From NCBI GenBank assembly GCA_003248655.1, contig QFPM01000002.1, positions 109,990 to 173,989 on the forward strand: DNA of 64,000 bases, written 5' to 3'. Both the position numbers and the translations under genes were made by a program. Of this stretch, positions 16,753 to 27,235 are shown piece after piece. Source of the DNA: Microbacterium sp. (GTDB lineage: Bacteria > Actinomycetota > Actinomycetes > Actinomycetales > Microbacteriaceae). The notes under the pieces are model-generated. The model did no database searches. It saw only the letters and a list, made by a program, of their open reading frames with translations, and was not told the origin of the DNA. Position 1 is the stretch's first letter. Every line of letters begins with the position of its first letter.

Positions 16753-16824
16753 ATGTCCACGGCAATCGTCATCACGAAGCCCGCCGCCCTCCGTTCGCTC
16801 GGGGCCGGGGAGCTCCGGGGATAA
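16753..16824 (+). CDS. Short leader ORF (23 codons) upstream of ABC exporter
   Basis: An ATG with a strong CTGGAGGAAG Shine-Dalgarno 5 bases upstream opens a 23-codon frame starting MSTAIVITKPAAL and ending GELRG, then TAA. It lies between a good promoter and the exporter genes, 164 bases before the first one. The remaining 16825-16988 has a possible GGCGG/CCGCC hairpin near 16842 and is otherwise C-rich. No homologue is recognised. A leader-peptide role, like the BmrB peptide that controls BmrCD in Bacillus, is inference. Confidence 0.45.
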   Translation: MSTAIVITKPAALRSLGAGELRG

Positions 16825-16988
16825 CGCGCCCGCGTCCCTCATCGGCGGCATAGTCCCGCCGCACGCCGCGTTGCATTCCCCGTGTCCTCCTCGCGTGGGC
16901 CCGCCCTCTCCGTCGCGCCTACCCGCGCGCCCACCCACATCCGCCGACCATCGCCTCGGCATCCGCACCACAACCCCTCGCAAGGATC

Positions 16989-18845
16989 ATGACTTCCTCC
17001 ACCGAGAGAACTTCCACCGAGAGCCCTTCCACCGAGAGCCCTTCCACCGAGAGGCTCTCCACCCTGCGGGCGCTCGCCCGCCTCTACCCGTTCGCGAAAC
17101 CCGTCGTGCCGCGGCTCGTGCTCGGCGCCGTCAGTGCGCTGATCGCGGCGCTGCTGGCCCTCGGCATCCCGCTCGTGCTCGAACGGATCATCTCCGGCCC
17201 GATCGCCTCCGGTGACACGACCCTCCTCATCTGGGGCTCGCTCGCGATCCTCGGCCTGGGCCTCGCCGAAGCCGTGATGGTGTGGCTGCGCCGCTGGTTC
17301 GTGCTCGGCCCGGCGACTATGGTCGAGTACGACGTCCGCGAGGCGTTCTACGCGCGCCTGCAGCGCCTTCCCGTCTCGTTCCACGACAAGTGGCAGTCGG
17401 GGCAGCTGCTCAGCCGCATGATGCAGGACATCAGCATGCTGCGGCGCTGGTTGGCCTTCGGCCTCGTGCTCCTCGTCGTCAACATTCTGACGATCATCGT
17501 CGGCGCGGTGCTGCTGTTCCGCTGGCACTGGCTGCTCGGCACGACGTTCCTCGTCGTGTCGCTGCCGCTCTGGTACGCGGGCTCGCGCTTCGAGAAGACG
17601 TACGGCACCCTGGCGCGGCGCAGCCAAGACCAGGCGGGCGACCTCGCGACCTCGGTCGAAGAGAGCGTCCACGGCATCCGCGTGCTGAAGGCGTTCGGCC
17701 GCGGCGGGCACGCCCTGCAGAAGTTCACGCGACAGGCCGAGACGCTCCGCGAAACCGAGCTCAGCAAGGCGCGCGCGGTCGGCTGGATCTGGTTCTGGCT
17801 CGTGCTGCTGCCCGACATCGCGTTCGCGCTGTGCCTCGGCGTCGGCATCTACCTGACCGCGTTCGGGCAGCTGCAGGCCTCGGAGCTCGCGGCATTCTTC
17901 GTCATGGCGACGGTGCTGCGCTGGCCGATGGAGTCGATCGGCTTCCTCTTCTCGTTCATGCTCGACGCGCGGACGGCCACCGACCGCCTCTTCGAGGTCT
18001 TCGACGAGGAGAACACGATCACCGACCCCGCTGACCCGGTCGTGCCGGGCCCGGCACGCGGAGAGCTGCGTTTCGAGGGGGTGCACTTCCGCTATCCGGA
18101 TGCCGCGGACTCCGAACGCGACCTCATCAACGGCGTCGATCTGACCCTGCAACCCGGCGAGACGATGGCCCTCGTGGGGCTCACCGGCTGCGGCAAGACG
18201 ACGCTCACGACGCTCCCGACGCGGCTCTACGACGTCACGGGCGGGCGCGTGCTGCTCGATGGCGTCGACGTGCGCGACCTGACCCTCGACGAGCTGCGCG
18301 GGCGCATCGGGATGGCGTTCGAGGACTCGACGCTCTTCTCGCAGAGCGTGCGCGAGAACGTGCTGCTGGGCCGCGAGGACCTCGCGCCCGGCAGCGCCGA
18401 GGCCGATCACATCCTGCGCGAAGCGCTCGCCGTCGCCCAGGCCGGCTTCGTCGACGAGCTGCCGGACGGCGTCGACACGATCATCGGCGAGGAGGGGCTG
18501 TCGCTCTCGGGCGGCCAGCGCCAGCGACTCGCCCTCGCGCGGGCGGTCGCCGCGCGCCCGGCCGTGCTCGTGCTCGACGACCCGCTCTCGGCGCTCGATG
18601 TCGAGACCGAGGCGCTCGTCGAGGATGCCCTGCGCGAGGTCATGAAGGACACGACATCCCTCGTCGTCGCGCACCGGCCCTCGACGGTCATGCTGGCCGA
18701 TCGGGTCGCGCTGATGGAGGGCGGACGCATCACCGCCGTCGGCACGCACTCGGAGCTGCTGCGCACGAGCGAACACTACAGACACGTGATCTCGAGTCTC
18801 GAGGTCGAGCAGGCCCGCCTGCGCGAGACGGAGGTGAACCTGTGA
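16989..18845 (+). CDS. ABC exporter half-transporter, degenerate-site subunit
   Basis: A 618-residue fusion of six transmembrane helices (about 50-340) and an ATPase domain (about 365-600). Walker A is GLTGCGKTT, the signature LSLSGGQRQRLALA is canonical, but Walker B ends LDDPLSALD, with Asp where the catalytic Glu is expected. The N-terminus has a Ser/Thr/Pro repeat (TESPSTESPS). It overlaps the next ABC gene by 4 bases. The pair has the classic asymmetry of heterodimeric exporters of the BmrCD/TM287-288 type; drugs or lipids are likely substrates. AAGGA precedes the ATG. Confidence 0.93.
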   Translation: MTSSTERTSTESPSTESPSTERLSTLRALARLYPFAKPVVPRLVLGAVSALIAALLALGIPLVLERIISGPIASGDTTLLIWGSLAILGLGLAEAVMVWLRRWFVLGPATMVEYDVREAFYARLQRLPVSFHDKWQSGQLLSRMMQDISMLRRWLAFGLVLLVVNILTIIVGAVLLFRWHWLLGTTFLVVSLPLWYAGSRFEKTYGTLARRSQDQAGDLATSVEESVHGIRVLKAFGRGGHALQKFTRQAETLRETELSKARAVGWIWFWLVLLPDIAFALCLGVGIYLTAFGQLQASELAAFFVMATVLRWPMESIGFLFSFMLDARTATDRLFEVFDEENTITDPADPVVPGPARGELRFEGVHFRYPDAADSERDLINGVDLTLQPGETMALVGLTGCGKTTLTTLPTRLYDVTGGRVLLDGVDVRDLTLDELRGRIGMAFEDSTLFSQSVRENVLLGREDLAPGSAEADHILREALAVAQAGFVDELPDGVDTIIGEEGLSLSGGQRQRLALARAVAARPAVLVLDDPLSALDVETEALVEDALREVMKDTTSLVVAHRPSTVMLADRVALMEGGRITAVGTHSELLRTSEHYRHVISSLEVEQARLRETEVNL

Positions 18846-20659
18846 GCACCGCGACTGTCACGGGAACGAGCGGCGAAGACCGCTCCGACTACACGCGCGA
18901 TGAGAGCCGCGCGATCCGCCAGCGTTCGCTGCGGCTGCTGGGCTCGCTCGTCGGGCCCGTGCGCTGGCAGCTCGTGCTCGCCGGCGCTGTCCTCATCGTC
19001 TCGACGGTGCTTCGCGTCATCGGCCCGCTGCTGATCGCCTACGGCGTGAGCACGGCGCTGCCCGCCGCCGTGAACGAGATGAACTGGATGCCGACGATCG
19101 GCGTCGTCGCGGTATTCCTTGTGTCGGGTATCGGCGGTGCCGCGCTCATCGGCTGGTACGTCGTCGTTGCGGCGCGACTGACGCAGGCGATCATGCTCGA
19201 GCTGCGCAAGCGCATCTTCGTGCACACGCAGCGCCTGAGCCTCGAGTTCCACGAGTCGTACACCTCGGGGCGCATCATCTCGCGGCAGACGAGCGACCTC
19301 GACACGATTCGTGAGCTCCTCGACGGCGGTCTCAACGAGCTCGTCTCGGGCGTGCTGTACGGCGTGTTCACGCTCATCACGCTGTACGTCCTCGACTGGC
19401 AGTCGGGGCTCATCCTGACGGCGGCGGGCATCCCGCTCTACCTCCTCATGCGCTGGTTCTACACGCGGTCGCAGGTCGTCTACCGCGAGTCGCGCGTCGT
19501 GAGCGCGAAGCTCATCGTCAAGTTCGTCGAGACGATGACCGGCATCCGTGCCGTGAAGGCCTTCCGCAAAGAGGCCCGCAACGACGACGAGTTCGGCGAT
19601 CTCGCACTGCAGTACCGCGACGTCAACGTGCAGTCGATCCGCCTGTTCGGCACGTTCGAGCCCGGACTCATGGCGATCGCGTCCTTCGCGCTCGCGATCA
19701 TCGTGTTCTGGGGCGGCCTGCGCGTCGCCGACGGCACGATGCTCGTCGGAAGCCTGCTCGGAGCGGTCATCGCCGTCCGCAACTTCTTTTCGCCGATGCA
19801 GGAGGTCGCGTTCTTCCTGAACTCGTACCAGTCGGCGACGGCGGCGCTCGAGAAGGTGTCGGGCGTCCTCGAAGAGCGGCCGACCGTGCCCGACCCGACG
19901 CGGCCGATCGACCTGTGGACGGCGAAAGGACACGTCGCCTTCGAGGGCGTCACGTTCGGCTACTCGGACGAGCGCACGATCCTGCCCGACTTCTCGCTCG
20001 ACATCCCCGCCGGGCAGACGATCGCGCTCGTCGGCACGACGGGTGCCGGCAAGTCGACGCTCGCGAAGCTCGTGTCGCGGTTCTACGACCCGACGCGCGG
20101 CCGCGTGACCCTCGACGGCGTCGACCTGCGGGCGCTGCATCCGAAGGATCTCCGCCGCGCGATCGTCATGGTCACGCAGGAGGCGTATCTGTTCAGCGGC
20201 ACGGTCGCCGACAACATCGCGCTCGGTAAGCCCGATGCGACGCTCGACGAGATCAAGGCCGCCGCGCGCGCGGTGGGGGCGGATACATTCATCGAACGCC
20301 TCCCCGACGGCTACGCGACCGACGTCAACAAGCGCGGCGGACGCGTGTCGGCGGGGCAGCGGCAGCTGATCTCGTTCGCGCGGGTGTTCCTCGCGAACCC
20401 GTCGGTGCTCATCCTCGACGAGGCCACGGCATCCCTCGACATCCCATCGGAGCGGCAGATTCAGGATGCCTTGCAGACGCTTCTCGCGGATCGCACGGCG
20501 ATCATCATCGCGCACCGGCTGTCGACCGTCGCGATCGCCGACCGGGTGCTCGTGATGGAGCACGGTCGGATCATTGAGGACGACGCTCCGGCGGCGCTCA
20601 TCGCGGGCACGGGCAAGTTCGCCCAGCTCCACAGCGCGTGGCGGGAGTCGCTCGTCTGA
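18842..20659 (+). CDS. ABC exporter half-transporter, catalytic-site subunit
   Basis: A 605-residue partner of the preceding gene; the GTG start overlaps by GTGA. The membrane domain is at about 40-330 and the ATPase at about 355-600. Walker A is GTTGAGKST and Walker B LILDEATASLD carries the catalytic Glu, but the signature is RVSAGQRQL instead of LSGGQ. So one composite site (this Walker A/B with the partner's LSGGQ) is competent, and the other is degenerate at both ends. That complementarity supports an obligate heterodimer. Confidence 0.93.
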   Translation: MSTATVTGTSGEDRSDYTRDESRAIRQRSLRLLGSLVGPVRWQLVLAGAVLIVSTVLRVIGPLLIAYGVSTALPAAVNEMNWMPTIGVVAVFLVSGIGGAALIGWYVVVAARLTQAIMLELRKRIFVHTQRLSLEFHESYTSGRIISRQTSDLDTIRELLDGGLNELVSGVLYGVFTLITLYVLDWQSGLILTAAGIPLYLLMRWFYTRSQVVYRESRVVSAKLIVKFVETMTGIRAVKAFRKEARNDDEFGDLALQYRDVNVQSIRLFGTFEPGLMAIASFALAIIVFWGGLRVADGTMLVGSLLGAVIAVRNFFSPMQEVAFFLNSYQSATAALEKVSGVLEERPTVPDPTRPIDLWTAKGHVAFEGVTFGYSDERTILPDFSLDIPAGQTIALVGTTGAGKSTLAKLVSRFYDPTRGRVTLDGVDLRALHPKDLRRAIVMVTQEAYLFSGTVADNIALGKPDATLDEIKAAARAVGADTFIERLPDGYATDVNKRGGRVSAGQRQLISFARVFLANPSVLILDEATASLDIPSERQIQDALQTLLADRTAIIIAHRLSTVAIADRVLVMEHGRIIEDDAPAALIAGTGKFAQLHSAWRESLV

Positions 20660-20711
20660 CGACGAGCGACGCGGGCCTGGCGCGAGTCGCTCGTGTGAGG
20701 CATAGGGCGAC

Positions 20712-20746
20712 GGGGCCCCGAACGGGGGAGGGATGTTCGGAGCCCC
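20712..20746 (+). terminator. Terminator hairpin of ABC exporter operon
   Basis: GGGGCCCCGAAC (20712-20723) pairs with GTTCGGAGCCCC (20735-20746), with one mismatch and an 11-base loop. It lies between convergent genes, about 50 bases after the exporter stop. There is no U-tract, as is common in high-GC actinobacteria. The rest of 20660-20818 shows nothing further. Confidence 0.65.
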
Positions 20747-20818
20747 GCCGCCGGTCTATGGCCGGGGCGGACGGTGGAGCGCTGGTTCGGGTAGGGCGCT
20801 GGAGCGGGTGGAACGTGT

Positions 20819-21268
20819 TCAGAGCGTGATCTCGGCGATGACCTCGCCGTACTCGGTCTCGCCCACGGGGGCGAAGCCGACGCGGGTGAAGAAGACGGCC
20901 GGACCGTCCTCGCCCGCTTCGTAAATGACGTCGACGCGGTCCATTCCCCGCGCGCGCGCCTCGTCGAGGAGCTTCTCGACCGCAAAGCGGCCGATGCCGC
21001 GCCCCTGGTCATCCGCATCGACGTTGATTCGCCACAGGACCGAGCGGAAATACTCCTGCTCGTCGGGGTCGAAGTTCGCGCTGACGAACCCGACGACTTC
21101 GTCGTCATCGAGTACGACCCGCTGCCATGCCGTCGCAGGGTTCACGACGGCGCCCGCGACCGCGTAGCTCGTCGGGGCGAGGTACTGCTCCTGGCCGGGC
21201 TTGAGTGACAGCGCGTTCACCGCGACGATCGTCGCGGCAGACAATTCCACCAGTCTCAACTCGGCCAT
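20819..21268 (-). CDS. GNAT acetyltransferase, spermine/spermidine acetyltransferase-like
   Basis: A 149-residue single-domain GNAT. The acetyl-CoA loop is seen as DADDQGRGIGRFAVEKLL (about residues 85-102), and the N-terminal LKPGQEQYLAPTSYAVAGA pattern is like the BltD/PaiA polyamine acetyltransferases. The start is at 21268 (MAELRLVEL); longer frames upstream run across the icd operator and promoter. It is divergent from icd. Confidence 0.8.
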   Translation of the reverse strand: MAELRLVELSAATIVAVNALSLKPGQEQYLAPTSYAVAGAVVNPATAWQRVVLDDDEVVGFVSANFDPDEQEYFRSVLWRINVDADDQGRGIGRFAVEKLLDEARARGMDRVDVIYEAGEDGPAVFFTRVGFAPVGETEYGEVIAEITL

Positions 21269-21322
21269 GGGGACAGGGTACCGTGCCGCGATGAACTCTG
21301 ACGCGCGTTTTGCACCGATCGA

Positions 21323-21352
21323 CAAAAGTATCTTGATATCAAGATACTTTTG
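21323..21352. promoter_or_regulatory. Perfect 30-bp palindrome, operator of icd
   Basis: CAAAAGTATCTTGAT followed by its exact reverse complement. It occupies the region 11 bases upstream of the icd -10 box, over the -35 position, and lies between divergent icd and GNAT genes. A related weaker palindrome sits in the sucCD leader (7583). The size and symmetry suit a dimeric regulator of MarR or similar type; no such gene is in the window. Confidence 0.88.
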
Positions 21353-21362
21353 CGGAGTGCGA

Positions 21363-21368
21363 TAGGCT
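21363..21368 (+). promoter_or_regulatory. -10 box of icd
   Basis: TAGGCT, 11 bases after the palindrome, giving a leader of about 35 bases before the GTG start. Confidence 0.6.
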
Positions 21369-21407
21369 GGATGACGATCACCTGACGTTCGACCAGGAAG
21401 CTCCGAC

Positions 21408-23624
<2,217 letters not shown>

Positions 23625-23640
23625 CCCCCCGCCCCCTTCC

Positions 23641-23710
23641 GCGAGACCCGGTTTACGCGTCGAGACGCGCGTTCACGAACGTACGTCTCGACGCAGGAAC
23701 GCGGTCTCGC
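23641..23710. repeat. 19-bp-spaced four-motif palindrome (GAGAC type), 70 bp
   Basis: GAGAC at 23643 and 23662, reverse GTCTC at 23685 and 23704, both pairs 19 apart, with centre GTTCACGAAC (23671-23680). It is the same length and layout as 16529-16598. It lies after icd, between convergent genes. Confidence 0.88.
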
Positions 23711-23731
23711 GGGTGGGCTCCGGTTCGGGAA

Positions 23732-23768
23732 GGTTTCGATACGCCCGGCTGCGCCGGGCTACTCAACC
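23732..23768. repeat. TCGAGTGCC/GTATCGAGA hairpin repeat, copy B (reverse orientation)
   Basis: GGTTTCGATAC, stem GCCCGGC with TGC loop and GCCGGGC, then TACTCAACC. The outer GGTT/AACC also pairs. It sits between the convergent icd and L,D-transpeptidase genes and may act as a bidirectional terminator. Confidence 0.85.
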
Positions 23769-23817
23769 TGAGTCGCAGCCGCATCAACGCCGCTACGCGG
23801 CATTGCTCCGGCTCGAC

Positions 23818-25341
23818 TCAGTTGTGAATCCAGACGTCGGTGCCGTTGGGTGACCACTCGTAGATCTGCTGGGCGCGGTAGTTCGGCATGCCGACGCAAC
23901 CGTGGCTCTGCTTGGTGCCGAAGTTGTTGTGCCAGTACACGCCGTGGAAGGCCTGCGTCCCGTTGAAGTACATGATCCAACGGATGTTCTCGACCTCGTA
24001 GTCCCAGTAGCCCGTGCCGTCCTTGCCCGCGCCGCTGGACATCGTCTGCACCGTGTAGTGCGAGTTGACGCGATAGCGGCCCGTGAGGGTGGGGGAGTAC
24101 TGGCTCGGCGTGTCCTTGCCGCTCGAGATCAGCCACGAGTCGACGACGTTGCCGTTCTCCTTGAGGTACAGCCGCTGCTCGCTGAGGTCGACCTCGAGCA
24201 GTCGCTCCGAGGTCGCCATGACGGCCGGCGTAACCTCGACCGGCAGTGCGTACGATCCGTTGCCCGAGGCGAGTTGCTCGGCGAAGTCCTTCGCGATGTC
24301 CGACGTGTCGCCGAGGACTCGGCCGTCGGCTCCGGGGACGGTCGTGGCGAGGACGGTGCCGCTCGAGTTCGTGATGACGGCGCCGTTCGCCGGTGCGCGA
24401 TCGACGAGCGGTGCCAGACCGTCCACGACGGTCTGGATCTTCGTGGCATCCGCCGTGACCTCGAACGCGCCGCTGTCGTCGGGCTCGATCGTGAGCCAGC
24501 TGGCCGCCGTGGCGGCGTCGACGGGCACCGTGCGCTCGTCGCCCACGTAGAAGCCGATCGTGGCGAGCATCGCGTTCGCGCTGTCGGCGGCCGCCTGCGC
24601 GGCCTTCGTCGTGGCGGCAGCCTCGACGGGCGCCGTCTCGGGCTCGATCGTCACCGTCTGCGACCCCGTGACGAACGCGTCGTGCAAGGCTGCGGTCACG
24701 ACGTCGAGGTCGATTCCGGTGCCGGCGACGGCGGGCGTGACGACGTACGACGCGCCATCGAAGGTGACGGATGCCGGGGTCGGGTCGACGTACGCGGACG
24801 GCATCGCATCGCGAAGCGCCGCGGTCGCCTTCTTGGGGTCGATCGAGATGTCGGCATCCATTCCCTCGCCGAACCACTGCGAGAGGTTCCACATCGGCCG
24901 CTCCGCGAACGCCTCGTCGGCGAGGGCCGCCGCGTCGACACTTGCGCCGAGGTCGGCGCCGGTCACCGATACTCCACCGTCGCCGAGAACGAGCGTGGTC
25001 TCGGCGAGGCGATCGCCGATGGCATCCGTCGCGCCGCCCGCCGTCAGGAAGCCGACGGGAACACCCGCGACGGCCGTGCCGGGCGCGATGAGGACGAGGG
25101 ATGCCGCGACGGCACCGGCCGTGAGCGCGGCGACGGGCGCGCCGATCCAGAGCCAGAGGCGCTTCTTCTTCGGCGCGGGCTCCGCGGGCGCCCATTGCAG
25201 GGGCGCGGCGGGGTCGGAAGGGTCAGACGGCCCGGACGTGGCGGAGGAATCGAGGGCGGCGGTCGCAGCATCCGGGTCGATGACGTCAATCGACGACGTG
25301 TCCTCGGGCCCGGTGTCGGTCTTTGTGGCCAGATCGGTCAC
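23818..25341 (-). CDS. L,D-transpeptidase with peptidoglycan-binding-like domains
   Basis: Makes 3-3 cross-links in, or anchors proteins to, peptidoglycan. The product is 507 residues: an acidic cytoplasmic tail, KKKR then one membrane helix at about 62-85, a long extracytoplasmic region of two PG-binding-4-like modules (about 100-370), and a C-terminal YkuD domain (about 375-507). The catalytic motif is SHGCVGMPN with Cys at about 482, preceded by FHGVYWH. All key residues are present. A lipoprotein gene lies 122 bases upstream in the same direction. Confidence 0.93.
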   Translation of the reverse strand: MTDLATKTDTGPEDTSSIDVIDPDAATAALDSSATSGPSDPSDPAAPLQWAPAEPAPKKKRLWLWIGAPVAALTAGAVAASLVLIAPGTAVAGVPVGFLTAGGATDAIGDRLAETTLVLGDGGVSVTGADLGASVDAAALADEAFAERPMWNLSQWFGEGMDADISIDPKKATAALRDAMPSAYVDPTPASVTFDGASYVVTPAVAGTGIDLDVVTAALHDAFVTGSQTVTIEPETAPVEAAATTKAAQAAADSANAMLATIGFYVGDERTVPVDAATAASWLTIEPDDSGAFEVTADATKIQTVVDGLAPLVDRAPANGAVITNSSGTVLATTVPGADGRVLGDTSDIAKDFAEQLASGNGSYALPVEVTPAVMATSERLLEVDLSEQRLYLKENGNVVDSWLISSGKDTPSQYSPTLTGRYRVNSHYTVQTMSSGAGKDGTGYWDYEVENIRWIMYFNGTQAFHGVYWHNNFGTKQSHGCVGMPNYRAQQIYEWSPNGTDVWIHN

Positions 25342-25463
25342 GGCAGCACCTCCTCCTTCACGATGGTTCCACGGTGCGCGACTGCGCAGATGAGCGCCTC
25401 TTCATCGTACGTGCTCCCCCCTCGCGATGGGGTGGGTTGACACCGGGGCGGGCCCATGCCGAC

Positions 25464-25937
25464 TCACTCGGCGGGGCAGAGCTCCGCGAACTCGGCGAGC
25501 GACGATTGGATGTCGGATGCCGCCTGCTGCAGCGCCGGGAGCTTCGAGAGGTCGCCGGCCGCGAGGCCCTGCAGGGCGTCCGCGGCACCGGTGAAGCCCG
25601 CCTGGAGGCCTGGGAGGAGGGCGGAGACCTCGGCGTTGTCGACGGCCGCGGCGGCATCCTGCACCTTCGCGCCGACGGCGCTCAGGGCGGCGAAAGCGGC
25701 CTGAGGGTCGCTTGTATCCAGGGATCCGAGCTGATCGGCGGCATCCTCGACCGAGGTGCGGACGACCTCGCACGCCTCGGCGACGGTCTGCGTCGAAGGC
25801 TCGGTATCAGAGGGGACCGCGGACGTCGGATCCGCGTCGGCGCCCGGGCTTCCGACGCATCCGGCGAGGGCGAAGGCGGCGGCGGCGAGAGCGATCGCGG
25901 ACAGAACGCTCGCGCGTCGGCGGCGGGGAAGGGGCAC
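25464..25937 (-). CDS. Small lipoprotein of unknown function
   Basis: 157 residues. The N-terminus has RRRR, a hydrophobic stretch and the lipobox LAGC (about residues 24-27), so it is a lipid-anchored extracytoplasmic protein. The mature part is Ala-rich, predicted helical, with two further Cys (in AEACEV and near the C-terminus, ELCPAE) that could form a disulfide. I do not recognise a family. It is in tandem with the L,D-transpeptidase, so a cell-envelope role is possible. Confidence 0.8.
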   Translation of the reverse strand: MPLPRRRRASVLSAIALAAAAFALAGCVGSPGADADPTSAVPSDTEPSTQTVAEACEVVRTSVEDAADQLGSLDTSDPQAAFAALSAVGAKVQDAAAAVDNAEVSALLPGLQAGFTGAADALQGLAAGDLSKLPALQQAASDIQSSLAEFAELCPAE

Positions 25938-26011
25938 GGAGTCCTCCGGATGTCGGTCTGTAACGGTTGTGTAAACGAAGGTGTCGGGGGCCGTTCAGCG
26001 CTTGCGTTCTA

Positions 26012-26036
26012 TTTGTTCGTAAGGTGTACTAACAAA
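26012..26036. promoter_or_regulatory. ROK-type operator overlapping the start of the regulator gene
   Basis: TTTGTTCGTA, five bases, TACTAACAAA: a 10-bp inverted repeat with one mismatch, ending one base before the ATG at 26038. Its form matches operators of ROK repressors (TTTGTTNGTA half-sites). It would block its own operon. Confidence 0.8.
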
Positions 26037-26037
26037 C

Positions 26038-27168
26038 ATGACCGGCTCCTTCGGCACCAGCCGCACACTTCGCACGGCCGCGAAGGTGCTACCCGAACAC
26101 GCACGCGCGCACAACCGCTCGCTCGTGCTGCAGACCCTCTTCCACCAGGGTGCCATGAGCCGCGCCGATCTGGCCCGCGAGACGGGCCTCACCCGCGTCA
26201 CGATGTCGGACCTGGTCGCCGAGCTCATCGACGACGGCTACGTCGCCGAGCGCGGGGCGCGCGAGGCAAAGGGGCCGGGCAAGCCCGCCATCCTCGTCGA
26301 CCTCGACCGCGCGGGTCACCGCATCGTCGGGCTCGACCTCTCGCGCAGCGACCGGTTCCTGGGCGCCGTGCTCACCCTCGACGGCGAGATCGTCGCCCGG
26401 CACGACGTGCCCGTGCCCGAGAACCCCGCCGACATCCTGGACACCGTCGTCCAGCTCACCCGCGACCTCGTCGCCGACGCGCACGCGCCCGTCCTCGGCG
26501 TCGGCGTCGGCACCCCGGGCATCGTCGATGACCAGGGCACCGTGCTGACGGCGCCGAACTTCGGCTGGACCGGTGTCGACCTCGAAGGCATCCTGCGCAC
26601 CGCCGTCGGCCTTCCCGTCCTCGTCGCCAACGACGCGAACGCCGCGGTGCTCGCCGAGTACACGTTCGGCGGCGCGCGCGATGACGTCATGCTCGTCCGG
26701 GTCGGGCGCGGTGTCGGCTCGGGCCTGCTCTCGGCCGGGCAGCCGATGCGCGGCAGCCGCTTCGCTGCGGGCGAGATCGGGCACGTCACGGTCGGCACCG
26801 ACGGCGGCCCCGTGTGCGTGTGCGGGAAGGTCGGATGCCTGGAGGCCTGGCTGTCGGACCCGTCGCTGCGACGCGCGCTCGCCGAGCCGGGCGCCGAGCG
26901 CTCCGCCGTGCTGCAGGGCGCGGGGGAGCGGCTGGGCATCGCCCTCGCCCCCGTCGTCGGAGCTCTCGATCTCGCCGAGATCGTGCTCTCCGGCCCCGAA
27001 GAGCTTCTCGCCGGCCCGCTCGCCGAGGCGACCGCCGAGACCCTGCGTGCCCGTTCGCTCGCCCAGTTCCACGACGGCGTGCGTGTACGGATGACGGAGC
27101 AAGGCGAGGACATCGTCCTGCGCGGCGCGGCCGTCATGGTCCTCTCCGGACAGCTCGGGGTGTCCTGA
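26038..27168 (+). CDS. ROK family transcriptional repressor (NagC/XylR-like)
   Basis: 376 residues: an N-terminal winged HTH (MSRADLARETGLTRVTMSDLVAELIDDG, about residues 40-67) and a ROK sugar-binding fold with GVGTPGIVD, VANDANAAVLAEYTFG, and the metal-binding set GEIGHVTVG then CVCGKVGCLEAW. It heads the operon for uptake and phosphorylation of an amino sugar. The inducer is probably GlcNAc, GlcNAc-6-P or a chitin disaccharide, inferred from nagB and the kinase downstream. Confidence 0.92.
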   Translation: MTGSFGTSRTLRTAAKVLPEHARAHNRSLVLQTLFHQGAMSRADLARETGLTRVTMSDLVAELIDDGYVAERGAREAKGPGKPAILVDLDRAGHRIVGLDLSRSDRFLGAVLTLDGEIVARHDVPVPENPADILDTVVQLTRDLVADAHAPVLGVGVGTPGIVDDQGTVLTAPNFGWTGVDLEGILRTAVGLPVLVANDANAAVLAEYTFGGARDDVMLVRVGRGVGSGLLSAGQPMRGSRFAAGEIGHVTVGTDGGPVCVCGKVGCLEAWLSDPSLRRALAEPGAERSAVLQGAGERLGIALAPVVGALDLAEIVLSGPEELLAGPLAEATAETLRARSLAQFHDGVRVRMTEQGEDIVLRGAAVMVLSGQLGVS

Positions 27169-27235
27169 CACCCACCATCCCCCTCGGATAGGCCACCCGG
27201 CCACCGGGAACCACCAAGAGAAGAAAGAAGACACC

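Noticed and set aside
16839..18785. Long open frame antisense to the first ABC exporter gene
   Set aside because: High-GC third positions leave the opposite strand open; composition is Arg/Glu/Asp-rich with no motif, while the sense frame has complete ABC domains. The same applies to 18776-20632, 21378-23552 and 12487-15186 on the minus strand.
21323..21352. Terminator of the GNAT gene
   Set aside because: The gene is transcribed away from this palindrome; its position at the -35 of icd and short perfect symmetry without a loop point to an operator.
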